Of a stretch of DNA of 36,693 nucleotides, positions 7,640 to 14,540 are shown in pieces. Positions within the stretch are counted from its first letter, which is position 1. Each line of letters begins with the position of its first letter. The stretch is from Kiritimatiellia bacterium (GTDB lineage: Bacteria; Verrucomicrobiota; Kiritimatiellia; B70-G9): positions 1 through 36,693 of the forward strand of contig JAOZMZ010000004.1 of assembly GCA_029934055.1 (NCBI GenBank), in the 5' to 3' direction. The position numbers and the translations under genes were made by a program. The notes under the pieces were generated by a model. That model searched no databases. It saw only the letters and a program-made list of their open reading frames with translations, and was not told the DNA's origin.

Positions 7640-7902
7640 TGATCGGAAAAGTCAGCGGAGAAATATACTCCACCATCAACCATCCTTTCTACGACGGGCG
7701 CAAGCTGCTCATCGTCAGCCTGGAACATCCTGCAGGCGGCTACATCATCGCCGTCGACAGCGTGGGAGCCGGTGTTGGAGAACGCGTGCTGGTGCTCGAT
7801 GAAGGCAATGGCGCCCGGCAGGTGTTCGCCGCCGACAATGCGCCGGTCCGTTCGGCCATAGTCGGCATTATCGATTCCGTGGACGTACCCGGCCGCGACT
7901 GA
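7636..7902 (+). CDS. pentameric vertex protein (BMC-P, EutN/CcmL family), copy 3
   Basis: 88 residues, beginning MMIGKVSGEIYSTINHPF and carrying IAVDSVGAGVGERVLVLD followed by GNGARQVF, a variant of the EutN signature, with a C-terminal SAIVGIIDSVDV strand. The start ATG overlaps the previous stop (ATGA), so it is probably translationally coupled; ATG 7639 is a possible alternative. It is the last gene of the shell operon. Confidence 0.92.
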   Translation: MMIGKVSGEIYSTINHPFYDGRKLLIVSLEHPAGGYIIAVDSVGAGVGERVLVLDEGNGARQVFAADNAPVRSAIVGIIDSVDVPGRD

Positions 7903-7923
7903 CATCACACGCGAAGCACGGCG

Positions 7924-7948
7924 GGCGCGCCGCTCACGCGGTGGCGCC
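7924..7948 (+). other. strong GC hairpin after the microcompartment operon
   Basis: GGCGCGCCGC, loop TCAC, then GCGGT-G-GCGCC form about ten base pairs with one bulge and one G-T pair. No T-run follows on the plus strand, so it is not a classical terminator. It may stabilise the 3' end of the mRNA or help stop transcription. Confidence 0.35.
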
Positions 7949-7952
7949 GAGC

Positions 7953-7971
7953 AAAAACCGGCGTCGCGCCG
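7953..7971 (-). terminator. intrinsic terminator of tRNA-Val
   Basis: On the minus strand, immediately after the tRNA 3' end, CGGCG-CGA-CGCCG forms a 5-bp stem with a 3-base loop, followed by G and five T residues. This is a compact Rho-independent terminator for the tRNA transcript. Confidence 0.65.
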
Positions 7972-7973
7972 AA

Positions 7974-8050
7974 TGGTGGGCGGTACAGGACTTGAACCTG
8001 TGGCCTCCTCGGTGTAAGCGAGGCGCTCTGGCCAACTGAGCTAACCGCCC
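7974..8050 (-). tRNA. tRNA-Val (anticodon TAC)
   Basis: 77 nt with all arms intact: acceptor GGGCGGT/ACCGCCC, D stem GCTC/GAGC, anticodon stem CCTCG/CGAGG around loop CTTACAC, and T stem ACAGG/CCTGT around TTCAAGT. The discriminator is A and the CCA end is encoded. The anticodon TAC reads valine codons. It is a single-gene unit with its own promoter and terminator, sitting between the shell operon and purN on the opposite strand. Confidence 0.97.
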
Positions 8051-8070
8051 GTCCAGGCCGATCGAACCCC

Positions 8071-8098
8071 ATTATCACCCATTCCATCCACTTTTCAA
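8071..8098 (-). promoter_or_regulatory. promoter of tRNA-Val
   Basis: On the minus strand TTGAAA (8098-8093), a 16-bp spacer and GATAAT (8076-8071) match a sigma70-type promoter well (5 of 6 positions in each box). The start point would fall near 8064, about 14 bases before the mature tRNA. Confidence 0.6.
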
Positions 8099-8219
8099 GC
8101 CGGCACCCCGGCGGAGGACGCGGCAACAGTCGGTGCGGATTACCTTGCGCCGGCGGTGTTGAATGAGGATCATCTGTTCGGACCCGACATGCGGCTTTTG
8201 GCGAAAGGAGGCAAGGACA

Positions 8220-8876
8220 ATGTTGAAGATCGCCGTGCTCGGCTCCGGGAAAGGAAGCAATCTGGCCGCCATCCTGGAAGCCGCCGACGCGGGCACACTG
8301 CCCGCGGCCGTCGCTTGCGTCATTTCCGACGTTGAGGATGCCTACATCCTGGAACGTGCGCGCCAGCGTAACATACCCGCCTACTACGTGGACTGTGCTC
8401 CGTTCAAGACCAAGCTCGACGGGCGCGCCGAGGAAGAAGTCATCCGTATCATTCGCAGTCACGACACCGGGCTGGTGGTCCTGGCCGGGTTCATGCGCAT
8501 GGTCAAGTCCGGACTGCTGGAGGCTTTCCCGCAGAGGATCATCAACATTCACCCGGCCCTGCTGCCCTCTTTTCCCGGTCTCGAAGCCTGGAAACAGGCC
8601 CTGGACTACGGCGTCAAGGTCACCGGCTGTACGGTACATTTCGTGGACGCCGGCATGGACACCGGCCCGATAATCCTCCAGCGCAGCGTTCCGGTGCTCG
8701 ACGATGACACCCCCGCAACGCTCCATGCCCGCATCCAGGAACAGGAACACATCGCCTATCCCGAGGCCATCCGGCTGATTGCCGCCGGGCGCATCCGCAT
8801 CGAAGGCCGGCGGACCCTTGTTCTGCCGGAAGTTCCCGCTGGTGGCAGCAAAAAAAGCCGGCCCGGGGCAGACTAG
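8220..8876 (+). CDS. purN: phosphoribosylglycinamide formyltransferase PurN
   Basis: 218 residues. It transfers a formyl group from 10-formyl-tetrahydrofolate to GAR in step three of purine synthesis. It begins MLKIAVLGSGKGSNLAAI, with the phosphate-binding Gly-rich loop. Catalytic Asn109 and His111 lie in INIHPALLPSFPG and Asp147 in FVDAGMDTGPIIL, at almost the same positions as in E. coli. ATG 8220 is chosen over an upstream in-frame ATG (8163) because AAAGGAGG precedes it and the sequence then matches the family start. No other purine genes are adjacent and no purine riboswitch is apparent upstream. Confidence 0.96.
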   Translation: MLKIAVLGSGKGSNLAAILEAADAGTLPAAVACVISDVEDAYILERARQRNIPAYYVDCAPFKTKLDGRAEEEVIRIIRSHDTGLVVLAGFMRMVKSGLLEAFPQRIINIHPALLPSFPGLEAWKQALDYGVKVTGCTVHFVDAGMDTGPIILQRSVPVLDDDTPATLHARIQEQEHIAYPEAIRLIAAGRIRIEGRRTLVLPEVPAGGSKKSRPGAD

Positions 8877-8938
8877 AGGTAGACTAACGGATCGGCTTTC
8901 CGCTAATATGGCAGCTTTCCGGTGACAAGGGAGCGGAC

Positions 8939-9835
8939 ATGACGGAAACGAGAGACAGCGCTCAGCGCAAGTTGGTGCTGGGACTGCCCAAGGGCAGCCT
9001 CCAGGAGTCCACCTTTGCCATGTTCAAGAAGGCCGGCTTCACTTTCAAGGCGGGAGCCCGTTCCTACACTCCCACGGTGGACGATCCGGAACTTTCCGCC
9101 CGGCTCATCCGGGCCCAGGAAATCAGTCGCTACGTTGAACACGGCATGCTTGATGCCGGCATCACCGGCTATGATTGGATACTCGAAAACGACTCCCAGG
9201 TCGTCGAGGTCGCCGAACTCAATTACGCCAAGCAGGGACTGCGCCCCGTCCGTTGGGTTCTGGCGGTGCCTGAAGATTCGCCGATCCGCTCTGCAGCGGA
9301 CCTCGAGGGGAAACGTATCGCCACCGAGGCGGTCGGTCTCGCCAAGCGCTGGCTGGCCGAAAAAGGCGTCAGTGCCGAAATCGAATTCTCGTGGGGTGCC
9401 ACCGAAGCCAAGGTACCGGAACTGGTGGACGCGATCATCGAAATCACCGAAACCGGGGCGTCACTGCGGGCCAACAACCTGCGCATAGTGGATACCGTAC
9501 TGACCTCCACCACGCGCCTGATTGCGAACCGTGAGGCCTGGAACGACGCCTGGAAAAAGGCGAAGATCGAACAGATCTCGCTGCTGCTGAAGGGGGCGTT
9601 GACGGCGGAAACGCGTGTGCTCCTCAAGCTCAACACCCCTTCCGAGAACCTCGATCGAATATTGGAGCTTTTGCCGGCCATGCACGCGCCCACCGTCAAC
9701 AATCTCGCTTCAAAAGGATGGGTTTCCGTCGAATCGGTCGTCGAGGAGCCGACCGTGCGCGAAATCATTCCACGCTTGAAAGCCGCGGGCGCGACCGACA
9801 TCATCGAATTGTCCCTGAACAAGGTCGTTCCGTGA
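8939..9835 (+). CDS. hisG: ATP phosphoribosyltransferase HisG, long form
   Basis: 298 residues. It catalyses the first committed step of histidine synthesis, joining ATP and PRPP to give phosphoribosyl-ATP. The N-terminus reads KLVLGLPKGSLQESTFAMFK and the body has GITGYDWILEN and the PRPP-site segment ITETGASLRANNLRIV. The final 75 or so residues resemble the ACT-like regulatory domain of long-form HisG, which usually allows feedback by histidine without HisZ. AGGGAG lies just upstream of ATG 8939. No other his gene is next to it, so the pathway genes are scattered in this genome. Confidence 0.96.
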   Translation: MTETRDSAQRKLVLGLPKGSLQESTFAMFKKAGFTFKAGARSYTPTVDDPELSARLIRAQEISRYVEHGMLDAGITGYDWILENDSQVVEVAELNYAKQGLRPVRWVLAVPEDSPIRSAADLEGKRIATEAVGLAKRWLAEKGVSAEIEFSWGATEAKVPELVDAIIEITETGASLRANNLRIVDTVLTSTTRLIANREAWNDAWKKAKIEQISLLLKGALTAETRVLLKLNTPSENLDRILELLPAMHAPTVNNLASKGWVSVESVVEEPTVREIIPRLKAAGATDIIELSLNKVVP

Positions 9836-9876
9836 ACGAAAGCGGGCATCCAGGGGTCTTTATCATCAGGAGTCAA

Positions 9877-9892
9877 GTGTATGTGAATACAC
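9877..9892 (+). other. small inverted repeat before the bS22-like gene
   Basis: GTGTA-TGTGAA-TACAC forms a 5-bp stem directly ahead of the ribosome-binding site GGGAG (9893-9897). It could affect translation of the tiny gene that follows, or be chance. Confidence 0.25.
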
Positions 9893-9902
9893 GGGAGTTC
9901 CC

Positions 9903-9992
9903 ATGGGCAGCATAAAGAAAAAACGCCGAAAGAAAATGGCCAATCACAAGCGTCGCAAGCGCCTGCGCGCTGATCGGCACAAAAAGAAATAA
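9903..9992 (+). CDS. AURKAIP1/COX24-like small ribosomal protein (bS22-type)
   Basis: A 29-residue, extremely basic protein (MGSIKKKRRKKMANHKRRKR... ending DRHKKK). The pattern M-G-S-x-x-K-K-R-R-K-x-M matches the AURKAIP1/COX24 domain. In mycobacteria and some other bacteria that domain is the small-subunit protein bS22, located near the decoding site. The gene has GGGAG six bases before its ATG, a clean TAA stop, and lies alone between hisG and the TPR gene. It is shorter than most gene finders accept. The assignment rests on the conserved N-terminal motif, size and charge; a role in this organism's ribosome is inferred. Confidence 0.8.
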   Translation: MGSIKKKRRKKMANHKRRKRLRADRHKKK

Positions 9993-10036
9993 CCGCGCCA
10001 CGACTCTGTGACGATTTCCCCGGCCGCGGGTGGAAC

Positions 10037-12229
10037 ATGAAGGACGTACAGGCCAGTACTGTCAGGCTCACCGTCGGAATCCTGGCGGCGGCGGCTTTGG
10101 TGTGCTGGACCGCCGCCTGCAGCGCATTCCCGGGCGGGAAACCGCGCGCACCGAAAACCGCGGCCGCCCATCCGGCACGGGTGAGTGCTCCCCTGAGTTA
10201 CAGCAACGCCCTCATGGCGGATGCACTCGCGGCTTACAGCGAGGGTGTCCGGCAGCAGATGCACGGTAACTTCGATGCCGCGCTGACGAATTTCCTCAAT
10301 TCCCTGGCTTACGATCCCGACAACCAGGAGCTCTACCTGCGCATTGCACTTGAATATATCCGCCGGCGGGACGTGCCCAAGGCCGTGGCAACGCTGCAGA
10401 ATCTCATCCGCCGCAAGCCGCGTTCGGCGGACGCCCATCTCTGGCTCGGGCTGGTATACCGCGCCGCCGGGAATCGCCAGGCGGCCTACCAGGCCTACCG
10501 CCGCGCCATGAAACTGGCACCACGGCGCCATGCCCCATATCTGGAAATGGCTTCCATGCTCCAACGCGAGGGCAAATCCGACCAGGCCGTGGCCCTCCTG
10601 CGGAAAGGCATAAAGAAGGTTGACGATCCGACCCAACTGATGCGCCTGCTCGGCGAAATATACCTGCGCAAGGCCGCCTCAAGCGACAACACCGGGCAGG
10701 CGAAGGAAAACAGGCTGGCCGCCGCGCATGCCTTCGAACAGGCCCTTGAACACGACCCGGAAAACGTCGAACTGCTCTACCGCCTGGCGGATCTCTACAT
10801 ACTCACCGATCAGCCGGCCAAGGCCATACCCTACTTCCAGCGGATCGAAAAAATCGAACCCGACAACATGGACATCAAGAAGAAGATAGCCCTCAGCTTT
10901 ATTGCGGGCGGAGACCGCCGGAAAGCCGTCGCCACCCTCGAAAAAATCCTCACCAAGGAACCCGACAACCCCCAGATCAACTACTATCTCGGCGAAATCT
11001 ACGAAAAACTCGGCGACAAGCAAAAGGCCCGCAATCACTACCAACTGGCGACACGGGCCACCCCGCCCCAGCCCAGCGCCTATATCAAGCTGGCCCTGCT
11101 CGAAATGGAAGACGACCCGCAGGAGGCCGTGGAAACGCTCGCCAAGGCCCTCAAGGTCCTGCCGGACAATGTGCGCATCACGGAAATGCTCGCCTACCTC
11201 TACCTCAATCAACACGACTACCACAATGCCCTGCAATACTTCAGCCGTGCAGAACAGCTACTCCGGAACAGCCCGGAACGCAGCGCATCGCCCTTGTTCT
11301 ATTTCAACTACGCGATAGTCGCCCAGCGCGCCGGCAAGATTCAGCAGGCCGCCGACCTCCTGGTGGACGCGGCCGCCGAACAGCCGCTCCTGCTGGATAC
11401 CTACGTGCAGTACATCGTTCAGCAGGATGATGAAGAGGTCACCGAAGAAGCTATCCAGGTCCTCAAAAAGGCCGCACCCGAGTTGCCTGATCAGCCCGCT
11501 GTCCTGATCTACCTCGGCATGCTCCAGAGTTTTGAGCACCACTACTCCGAGGCGTTACAGGCCTTCCGGCAAGCGGAAGAAAGGATCGAGACTCTGCCGG
11601 CCGATTCCCCCCAGCGCATCCGGCTGGCTGATTCCTTCTACTTCCTCTACGGCGTCGCTTCAGAGCGTACCGGGCATCCCACCGAAGCCGAGGAGCATTT
11701 TGAAAAATGCATCGAACTGAATCCCAAACACGCCGACGCCTACAACTACCTCGCCTACATGTGGGCCGAAAAATCCGTCAACCTCGACAAGGCCCTCAAA
11801 TACATCCACAAGGCCCTGGAGATTGAACCCGACAACGGTGCCTTCCTCGATACTCTGGGCTGGATCTATTACATGAAGGGCGACTACGAGCAGGCCCAAC
11901 CGCAACTCGAGCGCGCCTGGAAACAAATGTCAGACGATCCGACCATCGCCGAGCATCTCGGAGACCTCTACGACAAACTCGGCCTGGCAGACAAGGCTGC
12001 CTTCTACTGGAAGAAGTCGTTGCAGATGGATCCCTCCAACACCAATCTGCTGGCAAGGATCCGAGATCGCGGGATCGCCTTCGAACCCCCCGCAGCCGCC
12101 ACCACCAACAGCGCTCCGGACACCGGCGGCACCCCGGCGGATACAAATCAGGCCCCGCCGGCGTCTTCTCCCGCACCGGCGGAGTCCGGAGAGGACCGCC
12201 CCCAGACGTCTCCCACCGAGACGCGGTGA
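10037..12229 (+). CDS. large TPR-repeat protein, probably exported or a lipoprotein
   Basis: 730 residues. The N-terminus has a basic start and a hydrophobic segment (about 10-27) followed by TAAC, a possible but imperfect lipobox with Cys28. From about residue 75 to 680 runs a long series of tetratricopeptide repeats, recognisable by repeated patterns such as [20 protein letters not shown] and DNGAFLDTLGWIYYMKGDYE. The last 45 residues are a Pro/Ala/Thr-rich disordered tail. TPR arrays bind other proteins; candidates include outer-membrane or secretion assembly, but no partner is evident. The 3' end overlaps the convergent fmt gene by 82 bp, all within the low-complexity tails. Confidence 0.88.
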   Translation: MKDVQASTVRLTVGILAAAALVCWTAACSAFPGGKPRAPKTAAAHPARVSAPLSYSNALMADALAAYSEGVRQQMHGNFDAALTNFLNSLAYDPDNQELYLRIALEYIRRRDVPKAVATLQNLIRRKPRSADAHLWLGLVYRAAGNRQAAYQAYRRAMKLAPRRHAPYLEMASMLQREGKSDQAVALLRKGIKKVDDPTQLMRLLGEIYLRKAASSDNTGQAKENRLAAAHAFEQALEHDPENVELLYRLADLYILTDQPAKAIPYFQRIEKIEPDNMDIKKKIALSFIAGGDRRKAVATLEKILTKEPDNPQINYYLGEIYEKLGDKQKARNHYQLATRATPPQPSAYIKLALLEMEDDPQEAVETLAKALKVLPDNVRITEMLAYLYLNQHDYHNALQYFSRAEQLLRNSPERSASPLFYFNYAIVAQRAGKIQQAADLLVDAAAEQPLLLDTYVQYIVQQDDEEVTEEAIQVLKKAAPELPDQPAVLIYLGMLQSFEHHYSEALQAFRQAEERIETLPADSPQRIRLADSFYFLYGVASERTGHPTEAEEHFEKCIELNPKHADAYNYLAYMWAEKSVNLDKALKYIHKALEIEPDNGAFLDTLGWIYYMKGDYEQAQPQLERAWKQMSDDPTIAEHLGDLYDKLGLADKAAFYWKKSLQMDPSNTNLLARIRDRGIAFEPPAAATTNSAPDTGGTPADTNQAPPASSPAPAESGEDRPQTSPTETR

Positions 12230-13134
12230 CCGCAAAGGAACGCGGCCGCGCTCATAACCGGCTTGCCCGGCGGCTGCACCGCAAGGACCCGCAACCCACC
12301 ACGCCCGGTTCCCAGAAGGGGCCCATCACGGCCGATCTCGATCACCTCGCCCGGCCTGCCACCGCCGTTCTCCTCGACCCGCGAACGTCTCACGTGCAAC
12401 ATGCCGCCGTGCAGACCCGGCACGCTGGTATAACATCCCGGCCAAGGCTGAAAGCCGCGGATGCGGTTATGTATCGCTGCGGCCTCAAGCGACCAGTTGA
12501 TCAAGCCGTCTTCTTTTTTCAACCGGGGGGCGAACGTCGCCTCGGAGCTCTTCTGGGCGTGAACCGCGACCTTCCCCTTTTCGAGCCCGTGCAAGGCCCG
12601 CAGCAGCAGCTCGGCGCCGAGGACCTCCAGCCTTCCCATCAACTCCGGCGCCGTTTCATCGGGTCCGATGGAAACGGATTCCTGCAGAATTATGTCTCCG
12701 GCATCCATCTCTTCGGTAACGAAGAGAACGCTCACGCCGCTGGTCTTTTCGCCTTTGGCTATGGCCCACTGCACGGGGGCCGCCCCACGGTATTTCGGCA
12801 ACAGGGACGGGTGCACATTGATAACTCCCCGCGGCGGCAGTTCCAGCACTTCGGGCGGGATGAAGATGCCGAAATCCGCCGTCACCATCACGTCCGGCCG
12901 GAGTTCACGCAAGCGTGCCACGATATCCTCAGCTCGCAGGCTGTCGCATTCCAGGACCGGCAAGCCTCGCCGCCGGGCCAGTTCTTTCACCGGGCACTCC
13001 CGCAAACGGCGGTGTCGGCCCGCCGGCCGGTCCGGACGGCTAACCACGGAAACCACATCGTGGACGCCTTCGTCCAACAAAGCCGCCAGAACTGCGCGTC
13101 CCAACCCGCCCGATCCGAGGAAAACGATTCTCAT
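12148..13134 (-). CDS. fmt: methionyl-tRNA formyltransferase Fmt
   Basis: 328 residues. It formylates Met-tRNA for translation initiation using 10-formyl-tetrahydrofolate. The N-terminal domain starts MRIVFLGSGGLGRAVLAALL and holds Asn106 and His108 in INVHPSLLPKYRGAAP and Asp144 in EEMDAGDIILQ. The C-terminal domain ends near FLCGHRVSVGDVWG. The last dozen residues are an extra Gly/Ala/Ser tail lying in the overlap with the TPR gene. No def gene lies beside it, although fmt and def are often paired. Confidence 0.95.
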   Translation of the reverse strand: MRIVFLGSGGLGRAVLAALLDEGVHDVVSVVSRPDRPAGRHRRLRECPVKELARRRGLPVLECDSLRAEDIVARLRELRPDVMVTADFGIFIPPEVLELPPRGVINVHPSLLPKYRGAAPVQWAIAKGEKTSGVSVLFVTEEMDAGDIILQESVSIGPDETAPELMGRLEVLGAELLLRALHGLEKGKVAVHAQKSSEATFAPRLKKEDGLINWSLEAAAIHNRIRGFQPWPGCYTSVPGLHGGMLHVRRSRVEENGGGRPGEVIEIGRDGPLLGTGRGGLRVLAVQPPGKPVMSAAAFLCGHRVSVGDVWGRSSPDSAGAGEDAGGA

Positions 13135-13160
13135 TGCTCAACCTTTCCCATTCCGCCGTT

Positions 13161-13170
13161 CACGTACGTG
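13161..13170. other. perfect 10-bp palindrome between fmt and the alcohol dehydrogenase gene
   Basis: CACGTACGTG is a perfect palindrome about 30 bp upstream of fmt in the divergent intergenic region. Only one copy is seen, so an operator role is speculative. Confidence 0.2.
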
Positions 13171-13274
13171 CCACACCGCCCTCCGGTTCCCTCCGTCAAC
13201 ATATGCTGCGTCGGCCGCCGCCGTTCGTCAATCCACGGGATTCCCTCTCCCGGCCGACTACGCAAAAAAGGAAG

Positions 13275-13303
13275 GTGAAATATTCGCCTTCAGCCCCTAT
13301 AAT
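13275..13303 (+). promoter_or_regulatory. promoter of the iron-containing alcohol dehydrogenase gene
   Basis: GTGAAA (13275-13280), exactly 17 bp, then a perfect TATAAT (13298-13303). The start point would be about 13310, leaving almost no leader before ATG 13314, and no Shine-Dalgarno sequence precedes that ATG. A leaderless or near-leaderless transcript is implied. Confidence 0.55.
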
Positions 13304-13313
13304 GCCTCTGACA

Positions 13314-14522
13314 ATGAAAAACAGCCACATCGAAGACAAGGCCTACGAAGCCATCGAATACATACGGGCTCAGGGGCTCCTCGCACCTACCACGATCGTT
13401 TTCGGCAGCCACAAGCTCCGTGAGCTGGGCGAACTGGCGTTGCCCCATGCCCACCGTGGCAAGGCCCTGGTGATATTCGGGGCCAATTCAGCCAGAAAAA
13501 GCGGACTCACTGACCGTGTCGACGCACTTCTGTCACGTTACACGATCAAAATGGTTCCCTGGTTCGGCGTTGTCCGCGAACCGACGGTCCGGATAGTCGA
13601 CGAGGCGGCCGCCCTCGCGCGCCGCGAGAAGGTCGATCTGATAATCGGTATCGGTGGAGGCAGCGTTATCGACTGCGCGAAGGCCGTCGCGGCCCTGGCG
13701 GTCAATGAAGGCTCAGCCGCGGATTATCTCGAAGGCATCGGCAGGGGCCTGAAGATCACTAACCAGCCTCTCCCGATGTTCGCCATCCCGACAACCGCGG
13801 CCACCGGTGCGGAAATGACGAAAAACGCCGTAATCTGTGTGCCGGAAAAGGGTTACAAGAAAAGCATGCGCGACCCCAAACTCGTACCCACGGTCGCCCT
13901 CGTTGATCCCGAACTGTGTCTGAACCTCCCGGCCCATGTCACCGCCAACGGCGGCATGGACGCCCTCACCCACCTTCTGGAATCATGCATCACTACACGT
14001 CGCCGGCCGGAAGTGACCGAGCTGGCACACCGCGCGCTTCGCAACGTCCAACTCGGCCTCTCGGTGGCCTTCGAGGATCCCGGCAACATACTGGCGCGGG
14101 AACGCACCGCTCTGGTAAGCATGCTCGGCGGGGTCTGCCTGGCGAACAGCGGGCTGGCGATGGCCCACGGAATCGCCGCCGCGCTGGGCGCGCTCCACGA
14201 TGTGCCGCATGGGTTGGCCTGTGGAATTCTCCTGCCGCACACACTCCGTTACAACGCTTCCGCCTGCAGCGACGAACTCGCCGGGGCATTGGCGGCGTTT
14301 CTCAACCAGGTCGAGCCACGCGACAATTCGATATCCGACGGCATCGAAGCCGTTGACAACCTCAGGCGCTGGTTACAGATCCCGCCCGACCTGAAGTACC
14401 TGCGTCTCAGTGCCGACGACATACGCACCATCGCCGAACATTCCATGGGCAGCAGCATGTCCGGCAATCCCATACCCATGGACGTCCCGCGCACCATCGA
14501 ATTCCTCGAAACGCTGGTATAG
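13314..14522 (+). CDS. iron-containing alcohol dehydrogenase
   Basis: About 402 residues of the Fe-ADH (group III) family. The NAD(P) loop is IIGIGGGSVIDCAKAV (about 110-125). The metal ligands Asp216 and His220 lie in GGMDALTH, with His285 in AMAHG and His299 in DVPHG, matching FucO. The likely reaction is NAD(P)H-dependent interconversion of an aldehyde and an alcohol; the substrate cannot be read from sequence. Before the usual family start (TTIVFGS) there is an extra N-terminal helix, residues 5-22. ATG 13314 is preferred because a TATAAT box ends ten bases before it; ATG 13302 and GTG 13275 are alternatives. It lies 5.4 kb from the shell operon and could regenerate NAD+ for it, but that link is inferred. 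Confidence 0.9.
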   Translation: MKNSHIEDKAYEAIEYIRAQGLLAPTTIVFGSHKLRELGELALPHAHRGKALVIFGANSARKSGLTDRVDALLSRYTIKMVPWFGVVREPTVRIVDEAAALARREKVDLIIGIGGGSVIDCAKAVAALAVNEGSAADYLEGIGRGLKITNQPLPMFAIPTTAATGAEMTKNAVICVPEKGYKKSMRDPKLVPTVALVDPELCLNLPAHVTANGGMDALTHLLESCITTRRRPEVTELAHRALRNVQLGLSVAFEDPGNILARERTALVSMLGGVCLANSGLAMAHGIAAALGALHDVPHGLACGILLPHTLRYNASACSDELAGALAAFLNQVEPRDNSISDGIEAVDNLRRWLQIPPDLKYLRLSADDIRTIAEHSMGSSMSGNPIPMDVPRTIEFLETLV

Positions 14523-14540
14523 GCGCCGCGGGGCGATTTT

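Noticed and set aside
7924-7948. Classical Rho-independent terminator of the shell operon
   Set aside because: The hairpin is strong but no T-run follows on the plus strand; kept only as a hairpin.
8051-8219. Purine or folate riboswitch upstream of purN
   Set aside because: The interval is short, mostly taken by the tRNA promoter, and shows no conserved riboswitch core.
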